Assembly (NCBI GenBank): GCA_019637995.1
Contig: JAHBUQ010000004.1
Span: 62,001-126,000 of the forward strand
Length of the DNA stretch: 64,000 nt
Reading direction: 5' to 3'
Source: Ignavibacteriota bacterium
GTDB taxonomy: Bacteria > Bacteroidota > Ignavibacteria > Kapaibacteriales > UBA2268
The translations under genes were made by a program, and so were the position numbers. Below are positions 17,961 to 26,804 of this stretch, in pieces (the stretch's first letter is position 1; each line of letters starts with the position of its first letter). The notes under the pieces were generated by a model. That model had not been told where the DNA came from. It did no database searches and was given only the letters and a program-made list of their open reading frames with translations.

Positions 17961-18461
17961 TTACTTCATAGCCGGAGCACCATATGCAGACCACTCTTCC
18001 TTGGAAGGACCATAAACTCCGGGTACTTTTAATCCTGCCTGTCGCATCAGAACAGTCATTTGAGCCCTATGATGAATTTCATGTTTGATTAATGCACTAA
18101 GAATCATTTTTCCTTTCCAAGTTTCACCATACATATTGAAGTCTTCATCAAGGGTTTCATTTGTCCACTTTTCATTCATAGATTTGACCATAGCTTGTGA
18201 TTGTTTTTCATATTCAGATATAATTTGCTCTACTGATTCAGGTTCGTCATAATGTTTTTCTGAAACAGTTACATCCAAACCGGCTTTGCTCATCATTTCG
18301 CCTATAGTATTTGTAATGTGCCATGCTAAAAATCCTAATGTTCTGCCATCTTCATATCCTTTTTGACTTAGTGACTGATCTGTTAACTCTTTAAAAATAC
18401 GCATTGTTGCCTGACATTCATTAGCCCATTCAGCTAAAAATTCGTCAATTGTTGAAAACAT
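17961..18461 (-). CDS. DinB-family putative metal-dependent protein
   Basis: A 166-residue four-helix protein of the DinB superfamily. The three metal-ligand histidines are likely the one in FLAWHITN and those in HEIHHRAQM. Members include thiol transferases such as BstA-type enzymes. Since bshA for bacillithiol occurs 1.4 kb away, a bacillithiol-linked reaction is possible but is only inference. It is a single gene between two terminator-like or divergent regions. Confidence 0.82.
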   Translation of the reverse strand: MFSTIDEFLAEWANECQATMRIFKELTDQSLSQKGYEDGRTLGFLAWHITNTIGEMMSKAGLDVTVSEKHYDEPESVEQIISEYEKQSQAMVKSMNEKWTNETLDEDFNMYGETWKGKMILSALIKHEIHHRAQMTVLMRQAGLKVPGVYGPSKEEWSAYGAPAMK

Positions 18462-18563
18462 CTTACTTACCTCAATGAAATTATTAAATGAAAATTTAAA
18501 TCAATTATTGATATAATTAACGTATGTATGATTATTTTAACATAATTTAATTATTTTTGTAAG

Positions 18564-19244
18564 ATGAAAGATGCAAATTATATATTATCGCTGGAAAGTT
18601 CTGAAAATAATTGCGGTGTGGCAATCTCCCTGAATGATGAAATCATTGCAGAGGTGAATTATTTTGGAAAAAATCTTCACGACAAACTAATGGCTGAACT
18701 CATCAAAAGCTTAATGAAGGATATGAAAATAAGCTATGATGAATTATCTGCTGTTGCTGTTTCTGCCGGCCCCGGCTCTTTTACCGGATTGAGGATTTCT
18801 GCATCAATTGCAAAGGGGATTTGTTTCGGTAGTGATACTAAGTTGATAGCTGTGGAAAGTCTAAGTGCTTATGCATATTCTGCACTTGAAACAGCAAAAC
18901 TCGTATCAGCGAAAAATATCAGCTCAATTATTAAATCTAATGCAGGTCAGGTTTATCTTCAGAATTTATCTGTCGAAGACCTCACAGTCAGCGAAATATA
19001 TTTACTTAAAATTGAGGAAGCGAGTAATTTTTTACCGGAAAAAACTATTTTAGTCGGTTCAGGAGCTAATATTGCAAGTGGCTATATATATCTGAAAGAT
19101 TTTATTTTACCTAAAGTATCGTTTATCTCAAAGTATGCTTACCGGCTTTTTGAAGACAAAATGTTTACAGATGCTGAAACTTATGAACCATTGTATATTC
19201 AAGATTTTGTACCCAAAACATCAACCAAGTCGCTAAGTATCTAA
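18564..19244 (+). CDS. tsaB: tRNA threonylcarbamoyladenosine synthesis protein TsaB
   Basis: TsaB partners TsaD in making t6A37 in tRNAs that read ANN codons. The 226-residue product begins ILSLESSENNCGVAIS, has SAGPGSFTGLRISASIAKGI, the diagnostic TsaB motif, and ends with YIQDFVPK. The last 4 bases overlap the end of the converging YigZ gene, so the two are tail to tail. The upstream region is AT-rich and has no clear ribosome site. Confidence 0.95.
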   Translation: MKDANYILSLESSENNCGVAISLNDEIIAEVNYFGKNLHDKLMAELIKSLMKDMKISYDELSAVAVSAGPGSFTGLRISASIAKGICFGSDTKLIAVESLSAYAYSALETAKLVSAKNISSIIKSNAGQVYLQNLSVEDLTVSEIYLLKIEEASNFLPEKTILVGSGANIASGYIYLKDFILPKVSFISKYAYRLFEDKMFTDAETYEPLYIQDFVPKTSTKSLSI

Positions 19245-19858
19245 ATTTCCACAGGTTCTATTCTGCCATTTGTCTGACTATAAATCAGACCGATGAACTT
19301 ATCGGCTTCCGATAGAAGAATATTAACAGTGAATTCAACAACATCTGTATAATTTTCATCAAAACTAACAGCCTGCCTTTCAATCAATTTTTTAACCATC
19401 GAAACGTCTTCATAATTAAGACGAATATAGAATTTTCTTGTTCTGTGAATGATTTTTCGGTTGACAATTTGAAGAACGGCTTCGGCAGAATCTGAGTATG
19501 CACGAACCAAGCCGCCAACTCCAAGCTTAGTACCACCGAAATATCTTGTTACAACAACAAGTATATCACTAAGTTCGTATTTATTTATCATAAAAAGTAT
19601 TGGTTTTCCGGCAGTTCCTGAGGGTTCTCCGTCGTCAGAAGCACGATACTCATTACCGTCGAATCCGATACGATATGCAAAGCAATTATGAGAAGCATCG
19701 AAATATTTTGCCCGAATTTCTTTGACAGTTTCTCCGGCAGAATTTATGTCAGATGCATGAAAAGCATTTGCTATGAAAGCAGAGCCTTTTATTTTAATTT
19801 CGGCGTTTGCCGGCTCTGCTATAGTATAGTATTTATCAATTATTTTAGTATCACTCAT
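19241..19858 (-). CDS. YigZ/IMPACT-family protein
   Basis: A protein of the YigZ family, found in most bacteria and linked to translation control in eukaryotes through IMPACT. Clear features are KGSAFIANAFHASD, the stretch from SHNCFAYRIG to DDGEPSGTAGKPIL, and VVVTRYFGGTKLGVGGLVRAY. The ATG at 19858 is preferred to a TTG two codons upstream. It overlaps the tail of tsaB by 4 bases and is divergent from bshA by about 20 bases. Biochemical role is not settled for the family. Confidence 0.93.
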   Translation of the reverse strand: MSDTKIIDKYYTIAEPANAEIKIKGSAFIANAFHASDINSAGETVKEIRAKYFDASHNCFAYRIGFDGNEYRASDDGEPSGTAGKPILFMINKYELSDILVVVTRYFGGTKLGVGGLVRAYSDSAEAVLQIVNRKIIHRTRKFYIRLNYEDVSMVKKLIERQAVSFDENYTDVVEFTVNILLSEADKFIGLIYSQTNGRIEPVEI

Positions 19859-19878
19859 TATCAAATCGAGAAAATTAA

Positions 19879-21000
19879 ATGAAAATTGGAATAGTTTGTT
19901 ATCCTACATTCGGTGGCAGTGGTATAGTTGCAACCGAGCTTGGAGTAAAATTAGCCGCCCGTGGTCATGAAATCCATTTTATAAGTTATGAAAGCCCAAT
20001 GCGGCTTAACAGATTTTTAGACAATATTTTTTTTCATGAGGTAGAGATACCTCATTATCCGCTGTTCGAACATAATTTATATACTCTTGCACTCGCAGGC
20101 AAGATAATTGATGTTGTCAAGTACGAAAAGCTTGACATTATTCATGCTCATTATGCGATTCCTCATGCCATCAGCGGAATAATTTCAAAGAACATTTTGA
20201 AAGATACAAATATCAAACTTGTAACGACGTTACACGGGACAGATATTACACTTGTTGGTTTAGAGCCGGCATTTCATCCTTTAATTAAATACTCATTGGA
20301 TAATTCTGATGCTGTTACTGCTGTTTCGCAATATCTCCGTACAAATACAGAACAGCACTTCAATCCTGAGAAGAAAATCAATGTAATTTATAATTTCATT
20401 GATTTAGATGAATATAAACGAAATCCCTGCACTCATATTAAAAAAAGTATCGCACCAAATGGCGAAAAAATTCTCATTCATATTTCAAATTTCAGACCTG
20501 TAAAGCGTGTTCAGGATACTGTAAGAATTCTTGCTGAAGTGCTTAAGCATATCCCAACAAAATTGATACTTGTAGGCGATGGTCCAGAAAGGTCTGATGC
20601 AGAAAAACTTAGCCGCGAGCTTGGAGTTTCCGAGCACGTAAAGTTCCTTGGAAAGCAGCACGCATTGGTTGATTTACTCTCAGCTGCAGATATTTTCCTT
20701 CTTCCCAGTCAATCGGAAAGTTTTGGCTTGTCGGCATTAGAGGCTATGAGCTGCGGAACTCCTGTTGTAGCATCAAATATTGGAGGTATTCCTGAAGTGG
20801 TCATACATGGAGAAAGCGGTTATGTAGCTGAGTTTGGAGATATTGAGCGTATGGCAAAATATGTCATAGGTTTATTAAGCAATGATAAAAAATGGGCGAA
20901 ATTCTCTGAAACTGCAAGGAAAATTGCTGAAGAAAAATTTGCATGTGAAAAAATTATTCCTAAATATGAAAATCTATATCAGGAATTAATTGAAGGGTAA
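19879..21000 (+). CDS. bshA: N-acetyl-alpha-D-glucosaminyl L-malate synthase BshA
   Basis: BshA joins N-acetylglucosamine from UDP-GlcNAc to L-malate, the first step of bacillithiol. The 373-residue GT4 enzyme begins [20 protein letters not shown], the diagnostic BshA start, and has [18 protein letters not shown] and [21 protein letters not shown]. Bacillithiol, or its N-methyl form in Chlorobiota, takes the place of glutathione. bshB and bshC are not in this window. The gene stands alone with the next gene converging 8 bases after its stop. Confidence 0.93.
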   Translation: MKIGIVCYPTFGGSGIVATELGVKLAARGHEIHFISYESPMRLNRFLDNIFFHEVEIPHYPLFEHNLYTLALAGKIIDVVKYEKLDIIHAHYAIPHAISGIISKNILKDTNIKLVTTLHGTDITLVGLEPAFHPLIKYSLDNSDAVTAVSQYLRTNTEQHFNPEKKINVIYNFIDLDEYKRNPCTHIKKSIAPNGEKILIHISNFRPVKRVQDTVRILAEVLKHIPTKLILVGDGPERSDAEKLSRELGVSEHVKFLGKQHALVDLLSAADIFLLPSQSESFGLSALEAMSCGTPVVASNIGGIPEVVIHGESGYVAEFGDIERMAKYVIGLLSNDKKWAKFSETARKIAEEKFACEKIIPKYENLYQELIEG

Positions 21001-21007
21001 AAAATGA

Positions 21008-21739
21008 TTAATTTTCTTTATTAATTATCGCTGCATCAATAAATAATGGTTTTGATGGAAGAAGGTTCTGAGTACCCTTCAGTACAAAATTATAAATCTT
21101 ATTGCTTTCGATATTAAACTGGCTTTCACTAACAATTTGATTTTGGATATTTATTAGTTTAATATTATAATTTCCCGGTACGATTTGAGTAAGCTCAGAG
21201 AAAGATTTGAAACCAATATCAAAATCAAAATTTTGAGGTCCGCTTACTTGAAAAGTAAAATTCTGGGCATCAACAGCAGTATGAATAATTCTGAAAAATG
21301 CACCATTTTTTTCAAAAGCAGGCTCATCATCAATAATTAGTGCTTTAGCAGAATTTCTAAAACCATAAAATATTATTGAATAATGCTTGAGTTTCGTAAG
21401 ATTGATTGGCATATTAAATAATGACAGTTGGCTGTCTGAATCTATTAATCTCAAAAATGAATTTGCTGAATTTATTTTTTGGTAATAATGAGTTCCACCT
21501 GAATATGAAACTCCGTAAAATAATGGAATATCGTCTGATTCTATTACAAGGTTTTCCCTGTCGGGTATAGCATTTATCATTGCTGCGTAGCTGTAATTTT
21601 CCGGAGAAATAATTTTTGGAGTATCAATATCAGGCACACATTCACAGGCGGTAAGAGCAACAAATAAAATAGATGCGATGAAGAATTTAAGAGATAATCT
21701 CATTTTGAGTTTTTTGATTTGATGTGTCATAGAAAGCAT
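21008..21739 (-). CDS. DUF4397-like lipoprotein
   Basis: A lipoprotein of 231-243 residues with a lipobox in VALTAC. The body has two similar beta-rich repeats beginning SYAAMINAIPDRENLVI and FFRIIHTAVDAQNFTF; the pattern of short, repeated modules opening with an alanine/valine-rich strand and an Asp/Pro turn resembles DUF4397 repeats. The first ATG is 3 bases after the upstream stop, which favours coupling, but a signal peptide begins better at the ATG at 21703. No function is known. It follows the rhomboid-like gene in the same run. Confidence 0.7.
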   Translation of the reverse strand: MLSMTHQIKKLKMRLSLKFFIASILFVALTACECVPDIDTPKIISPENYSYAAMINAIPDRENLVIESDDIPLFYGVSYSGGTHYYQKINSANSFLRLIDSDSQLSLFNMPINLTKLKHYSIIFYGFRNSAKALIIDDEPAFEKNGAFFRIIHTAVDAQNFTFQVSGPQNFDFDIGFKSFSELTQIVPGNYNIKLINIQNQIVSESQFNIESNKIYNFVLKGTQNLLPSKPLFIDAAIINKEN

Positions 21740-21742
21740 TGT

Positions 21743-22636
21743 TTACTGGCTTTCAAGTCGCTTTGAATACTCTGTAAGGAATCGTCTTTCGAGCGTGGTC
21801 AGAGAATCTTTGCCACTAAGTGAAATTTTATCGAGGATTTGGTTAAGCTTATCTTCATTTTCATCCATATCGTTGCTAAGCAAGTATTCTTCTTCATCGG
21901 GCTGATCATAGCGACTTGATTGATAGTACTTTCTCATTCTTGGATTTGAGGTTGAATGTGCAATACTTAGTTCTTCAGGAGATGGCAACTTAATATCAGG
22001 ATGTTCCCGCGAAATTCCTCGATGTAAGGAGCTGAGACCGGATAACCTGATTTGTAGGTAATGTATGAGACCCGCAGTTATCCCAAACAGTGAAGAGCCG
22101 ATTGCCGAGAAAAATGCACTATCGTTTCCCGTAGTTGAAAAATTTACTAATTTCAAACCAAACCACAGAAAACCAAGCAAAAGTGAAAATGCAATTATTG
22201 GCATTGGAGGGAAATTAAGAAAATTGATTTTGTCTTTTGAGCGTAATAATGCATAAACAACAAGAACATAGAATGATATCCCGTCCATACCTGCTATGAC
22301 TACATTGGAATTAATAAAAACCAGAGTCAGAATACAGCCCTGAAGCAGTGTCAGCATAAAAAGCCATAATGGATATTTCAGTCCTTCAATATAACTCTCA
22401 AGCTTACTGGAGATAAAATAAAACACAAATGCAAAAAGAGCCACAGATTCTAAGCCACCCGGAGCAAACGGGAAAGTAACAAGTTTCCAAAGACTAAGGT
22501 TTTTTAATACTTCCTGCGGAGATAGAGAGAGGATTTGAGGCAGCACATTTGAATATATATAATTCAAAAAGTACACCAAACCTGCTATAATCAGGAATAG
22601 TTTAGAAAAAATACTATGTCTAAATATGCTACTCAT
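21743..22636 (-). CDS. Rhomboid-family membrane protein, probably proteolytically inactive
   Basis: A 297-residue protein with about six transmembrane helices in the first 195 residues, arranged as in rhomboids, and a cytoplasmic tail. The C-terminal tail EDKLNQILDKISLSGKDSLT is the small domain (DUF6576 type) common on FCB rhomboids. The catalytic GxSG becomes GMDG in VVIAGMDGISF and no AH motif is seen in the last helix (LFGITAGLIH instead), so both catalytic residues seem lost. A binding or chaperone role like that of iRhoms is possible. The DUF4397-like lipoprotein follows after 3 bases. Confidence 0.78.
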   Translation of the reverse strand: MSSIFRHSIFSKLFLIIAGLVYFLNYIYSNVLPQILSLSPQEVLKNLSLWKLVTFPFAPGGLESVALFAFVFYFISSKLESYIEGLKYPLWLFMLTLLQGCILTLVFINSNVVIAGMDGISFYVLVVYALLRSKDKINFLNFPPMPIIAFSLLLGFLWFGLKLVNFSTTGNDSAFFSAIGSSLFGITAGLIHYLQIRLSGLSSLHRGISREHPDIKLPSPEELSIAHSTSNPRMRKYYQSSRYDQPDEEEYLLSNDMDENEDKLNQILDKISLSGKDSLTTLERRFLTEYSKRLESQ

Positions 22637-22705
22637 TCAATTAAAATCAATTTTTGTCAAAAATATCTATATATATAGACACACTAAATTGAAAAAAGTC
22701 ACAAA

Positions 22706-23179
22706 TTATTTTAAATTATTTAATAAATCATCAATTTTTTCAATATCAACGTTCTCAAAGAAGTCTTCATTTACAGCAATCATAGGCGCTCCGCCGCATG
22801 CACCCATACATTCAACTTCTTCAAGTGAGAAAAATCCGTCTTCGCTTCTTTCGTTATGTCCGATACCTAATCTTTCAGATACATGGCGGTAGATTTCATC
22901 GCCTTTGCGAAGCATACAAGATACATTCGTGCAAACCTGAATATGGTATTTTCCCATTGGTTTTTTGAAATACATAGTATAAAATGAAGCAACCCCCTCA
23001 ACATGCGATAAAGGCAAATCAAGCAATTTGCCTACATAAGTCATCACATCAATGGAGAGCCAACCCCATTTCTTCTGTGCCATCCAGAGTACAGGCATTA
23101 TAGCAGCCTTTTTCTCAGGATACTTTGAAATATAATGTTCTACCTCTTGTAATTCTTCAGCTGTAAATTCAATATGCAT
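22706..23179 (-). CDS. nuoE: NADH-quinone oxidoreductase subunit NuoE-like protein
   Basis: A 157-residue thioredoxin-like 2Fe-2S protein. The four cluster ligands appear as CTNVSC and CMGAC, and the body has GKLLDLPLSHVEGVASFYTMY, typical of complex I subunit E and of hydrogenase or formate dehydrogenase gamma subunits. The ATG at 23179 is taken instead of a TTG four codons earlier. nuoF and the other subunits are not here, so it may serve complex I from a distance or belong to another NAD-linked complex. Confidence 0.9.
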   Translation of the reverse strand: MHIEFTAEELQEVEHYISKYPEKKAAIMPVLWMAQKKWGWLSIDVMTYVGKLLDLPLSHVEGVASFYTMYFKKPMGKYHIQVCTNVSCMLRKGDEIYRHVSERLGIGHNERSEDGFFSLEEVECMGACGGAPMIAVNEDFFENVDIEKIDDLLNNLK

Positions 23180-23259
23180 TATAAATCTCAAAAAAATAAG
23201 TTACTAAATAATCTAATTAAAAAATTTCAAAATATTTTTAATATTACGAATTGAACGCA

Positions 23260-24162
23260 TTAATGTTTTTTTATTCTGCGAATAAACATATTGACAGACA
23301 GCCAATGCTTGAGTGTCATTATTAGCTTATGCGCTGTCGAAACACGAATTTTCTTCGGTCCGTAAACATCAAACTCCTGAAGTTCAATCTTTTCAAGAAG
23401 TCTGAAATAAATCGAATCCATAATTTCAGCAGCCACAATAGTTGTCTTCTCATCAGGTTTAAGATACATTCTCGCTCTGTGGTAATATTCTCTTGCACGA
23501 TCTGCTTGAAAATTCATCAAGTTCACAAAATTTTCATTATATATTTCTTTGATAATATCTGATTCAGAATAATTGAACTTTTCAAGTTCATCAAGCGGAA
23601 GATAAATATACCCGCGGTCTTTATCGAACTTAACATCCCGCATAATATTTGTAAGTTGAAGTGCATAACCAAGATTTATAGCATAATTCTTGGTTTCTTC
23701 GTACTTATGTCCAAAAATTTCAATACTTATAAGTCCTACAACGCTTGCTACGCTGTAGCAATAATCTTTAAGTTCATCGAAATTTGCATACCGAAACTGT
23801 AAAAGGTCGCGTCTTACGCCATCTATCAGAGTCAGAAAGTATTGTTTCGGAATCTCGAAACGATTAATCAAACCCACAAATGGCAACATCACAGGTGATT
23901 TAACAGAGCCCGAATAAATGTTTTCAATTTCATTCTCCCACCAGGAAAGCCTGTCAAGTTTCTTTAAAATTGCTTTTTTGTTAATATTGGGTGTGCTGTC
24001 AACTATATCATCAATATAACTGCAGAATGCATAAACAGTATTAATAGCCATTCTTTCTTCTTTAGGAAGAAGGGAAAATGAGTACAAAAAGTTTGATTTT
24101 TCTACATTAGGCGGATCAACCTTTTCATAACTTGCTAACTGCTCTTGAGTTAATGCATCCAT
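23260..24162 (-). CDS. hpnD: Presqualene diphosphate synthase HpnD
   Basis: HpnD joins two farnesyl diphosphates into presqualene diphosphate for hopanoid synthesis. The 300-residue product has SNFLYSFSLLPKEERMAI, the first Asp-rich motif DDIVD and the second in NIMRDVKFDKDRGYIYLP, all as in HpnD. It begins 12 bases after hpnC, in the same direction. HpnE, needed to complete squalene, is not in the window, so the pathway is only partly visible. Confidence 0.9.
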   Translation of the reverse strand: MDALTQEQLASYEKVDPPNVEKSNFLYSFSLLPKEERMAINTVYAFCSYIDDIVDSTPNINKKAILKKLDRLSWWENEIENIYSGSVKSPVMLPFVGLINRFEIPKQYFLTLIDGVRRDLLQFRYANFDELKDYCYSVASVVGLISIEIFGHKYEETKNYAINLGYALQLTNIMRDVKFDKDRGYIYLPLDELEKFNYSESDIIKEIYNENFVNLMNFQADRAREYYHRARMYLKPDEKTTIVAAEIMDSIYFRLLEKIELQEFDVYGPKKIRVSTAHKLIMTLKHWLSVNMFIRRIKKH

Positions 24163-24174
24163 TGTTAATTAACA

Positions 24175-25101
24175 TTATTTAGAAAAAAATATTTTGAAAA
24201 ATAACAGTATAAAATCTGTCTTATTTAGCTTAGGACGTATGAAAGTGATTTTAATTCCTAATTTTCTTACCTTTTCAAGTATAAACTTGCCACTTTCTAC
24301 TGTCAATTTTATTTCATATTTTAATCTTTTGTTTTTAATATAGTTACTTAATTCACTACCAAAAATAAAAAAATTTTCTGTCTTTTCATAAATTTCTTGT
24401 AAACACGCTTCCAGTTTGGCTTCCGACGGGCTGTTAAAAAGTGTTTTTTTGTCAATATCATATTTTTGTAAAATATCATTCGGAAGGTATATCCTTTTTT
24501 TATCAATATCAACAGAAATATCCTGCCAGAAATTTACTAATTGCAAACCCGTACAAATCGAATCTGAAAGTAAGGCTGTTTGCGAATCATAATTATCAAA
24601 AAGTCTAAGCACTAATTCCCCAACCGGATTTGCAGAATATTTACAGTAATTGATGTTGTCATCCATAGATTCGGGCTGACTAAAATCGCTGTCCATAATA
24701 AATGCAGTTATTAACTTTCTGAAAGGCTCGTAAGGTAATTCTTTGTTGAGAATTGTATCTCTCAGAGCAAAAAGGAGTGGATTTTTTATTATAAAATCGT
24801 CTGGATTATAACTTTCAATCATATCAGATAATTTTTCAAGAGAAGATATTTTTATAGCTTTGTCTTCATAATCAAGCTCGTCAGCAATATCATCTGCAAA
24901 TCTTGAAAATGTATAGATTGAGTAAAAATAATTTCGGTTATACTTTGGAATCAATAATGAACCAACCGGAAAATTTTCGTAATGACCGTAAGTAACTTTT
25001 TTGCAAAATTTATATGAATCGCTCAAAGATTCAACTCCAAACTTTCCTCCGTCCGGCTTCAAAAGTTCGAAAATATCATCTTTTGTGCTGATAACATTCA
25101 T
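24175..25101 (-). CDS. hpnC: Hydroxysqualene synthase HpnC
   Basis: HpnC turns presqualene diphosphate into hydroxysqualene. The 308-residue product has GHYENFPVGSLLIPKYN, the HpnC diagnostic, the Asp-rich motif RFADDIADE, and the second one as VNFWQDISVDIDKKRIYLP. It is separated from hpnD by 12 bases and follows the aminotransferase gene by about 40. Assignment to HpnC rather than HpnD rests on the ENFPVGS stretch. Confidence 0.89.
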   Translation of the reverse strand: MNVISTKDDIFELLKPDGGKFGVESLSDSYKFCKKVTYGHYENFPVGSLLIPKYNRNYFYSIYTFSRFADDIADELDYEDKAIKISSLEKLSDMIESYNPDDFIIKNPLLFALRDTILNKELPYEPFRKLITAFIMDSDFSQPESMDDNINYCKYSANPVGELVLRLFDNYDSQTALLSDSICTGLQLVNFWQDISVDIDKKRIYLPNDILQKYDIDKKTLFNSPSEAKLEACLQEIYEKTENFFIFGSELSNYIKNKRLKYEIKLTVESGKFILEKVRKLGIKITFIRPKLNKTDFILLFFKIFFSK

Positions 25102-25144
25102 TTTTACTACGCTATATCTTTAAAGGAAATTCAAAAAAATCGTT

Positions 25145-26623
25145 TTATAATTCATTAAAAGCATTGTCAATATGCTTAATAATTGATTCTTCCTGCTGAG
25201 AAATATGTCTTATAATGCCCTTTGCCTTGTCGAATGTATAATCCTTAGACCATTCTTCATAATTTTCTGCAAGAGCGATTATACTGTCACAAAGTTGATT
25301 GATTTCAAAGTCAGTCATCGTAGGATGAATCGAAGCACGAATCCAGCCGGGTTTGTCGGAGTAATCACCTTCGTTAATTTTGCAAGTGATTTGGCTGGAC
25401 TGATTAGGATTCACATTCAGCAGGTAATGTCCGTAAGTACCGGCACAGGAGCAGCCTCCGCGGGTCTGAATTCCAAATCTGTCGTTTAAAATTTTAACAC
25501 CTAAATTAAAATGCAAATTATCAATATAAAATGAAACAACTCCCAACCTTTCTTTAATATTAGAAGCAAGTATATGAATATTGGCAATATTTGATAGTTT
25601 ATTCCACATAATTTCAAGAATTTCGTGCTCACGCTTAAGAATATTCTCCACTCCCATAGCTTCTTTCAATTTGATGGAGAGTGCTGTACGCATAGTTTGC
25701 AAAAAACCCGGAGTACCGCCATCTTCACGCATTTCGATATCATTAATATATTTATGCTCCATCCAAGGGTTAGTCCATTCGACTGTACCGCCACCGGGAT
25801 TATCGGGAACAGAATTTTTGTACAGAGCTTTATTGAAAATCAACACGCCGGCACTTCCGGGACCTCCTAAAAATTTATGAGGCGAAAAATATATCGCATC
25901 GAGTCTGGCATCATTATCTTCAGGGTGCATATCTATATTGATATACGGTGCAGAGCATGCAAAGTCCACAAAGCAGTATCCGCCGACTTTGTGAATTATT
26001 TTTGCAATTTCATAGTAAGGAGAAAAAATACCGGTGACGTTTGAGCATGAAGTTACAGCCGCAATTTTTAAAGTTCGTTCTGAATACTCTTCAAGTAAAT
26101 TTGCAAAATTCTCCAAATCCACTAATCCTTCAGCATTAGGTTCAATAATAACAACATCTGCGATTGTTTCTATCCAGCTTGTTTGATTGGAATGATGCTC
26201 CATGTGGGTTATGAAAACAACTGGTTTGTCTGCAGGGGAGACATCAATACAAGATTTGTACTTTTCGTGCACTCTCAGACCAAGAATTCTCTGTAATTTG
26301 TTGACTACACCTGTCATTCCGGTGCCTGCTGAAATCAAGATATCATCAGAACCAGCATTTACATGTTTTTTGATGATTTTCTGAGCTTTATGATAAGCAT
26401 ATGTCATACCGGCTCCTGTTGAGTTGGTGTCAGTATGGGTATTAGCAATAAAAGGCAGTAATTTATTTGTAATTATATCTTCAATCGGCTTGTAGCATCG
26501 TCCACTTGCAGTCCAGTCTGCATAAAGTATTTTTCGCGAATTGCCGTCAGGACAGTCAATTTCGCTGTTTATGCCAATTATATTATTTCTAAATTTTGTA
26601 AAGAATGACTCTGTCATAAGCAT
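25145..26623 (-). CDS. Class V aminotransferase, cysteine desulfurase-like
   Basis: A 492-residue PLP enzyme. The PLP lysine is in YFSPHKFLGGPGSAGVLIF; the acceptor-cysteine region reads RGGCSCAGTYGHYL, similar in place to the reactive cysteine loop of cysteine desulfurases and selenocysteine lyases. The start DWTASGRCYKPIED and HTDTNSTGAGMTYAYHKAQ mark a recognisable but uncharacterised subgroup. The length is greater than that of IscS or SufS. It precedes hpnC by 43 bases. Substrate is unknown; sulfur mobilisation is likely but not certain. Confidence 0.85.
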   Translation of the reverse strand: MLMTESFFTKFRNNIIGINSEIDCPDGNSRKILYADWTASGRCYKPIEDIITNKLLPFIANTHTDTNSTGAGMTYAYHKAQKIIKKHVNAGSDDILISAGTGMTGVVNKLQRILGLRVHEKYKSCIDVSPADKPVVFITHMEHHSNQTSWIETIADVVIIEPNAEGLVDLENFANLLEEYSERTLKIAAVTSCSNVTGIFSPYYEIAKIIHKVGGYCFVDFACSAPYINIDMHPEDNDARLDAIYFSPHKFLGGPGSAGVLIFNKALYKNSVPDNPGGGTVEWTNPWMEHKYINDIEMREDGGTPGFLQTMRTALSIKLKEAMGVENILKREHEILEIMWNKLSNIANIHILASNIKERLGVVSFYIDNLHFNLGVKILNDRFGIQTRGGCSCAGTYGHYLLNVNPNQSSQITCKINEGDYSDKPGWIRASIHPTMTDFEINQLCDSIIALAENYEEWSKDYTFDKAKGIIRHISQQEESIIKHIDNAFNEL

Positions 26624-26804
26624 TTATAATTATTATAACTAAATTGTTTTTTTTATAACTACAAAAATAGCAAAATATTGCTTCATGTTAAACAAATGAA
26701 TTGCACATTTCAGATTAAATTCAAATCATTATCATAAAATTGCGTCTTTCATATTTCATAGGCATATTTTTTAATAATTTAATGCAGTATTATTTTTAAT
26801 ATAC

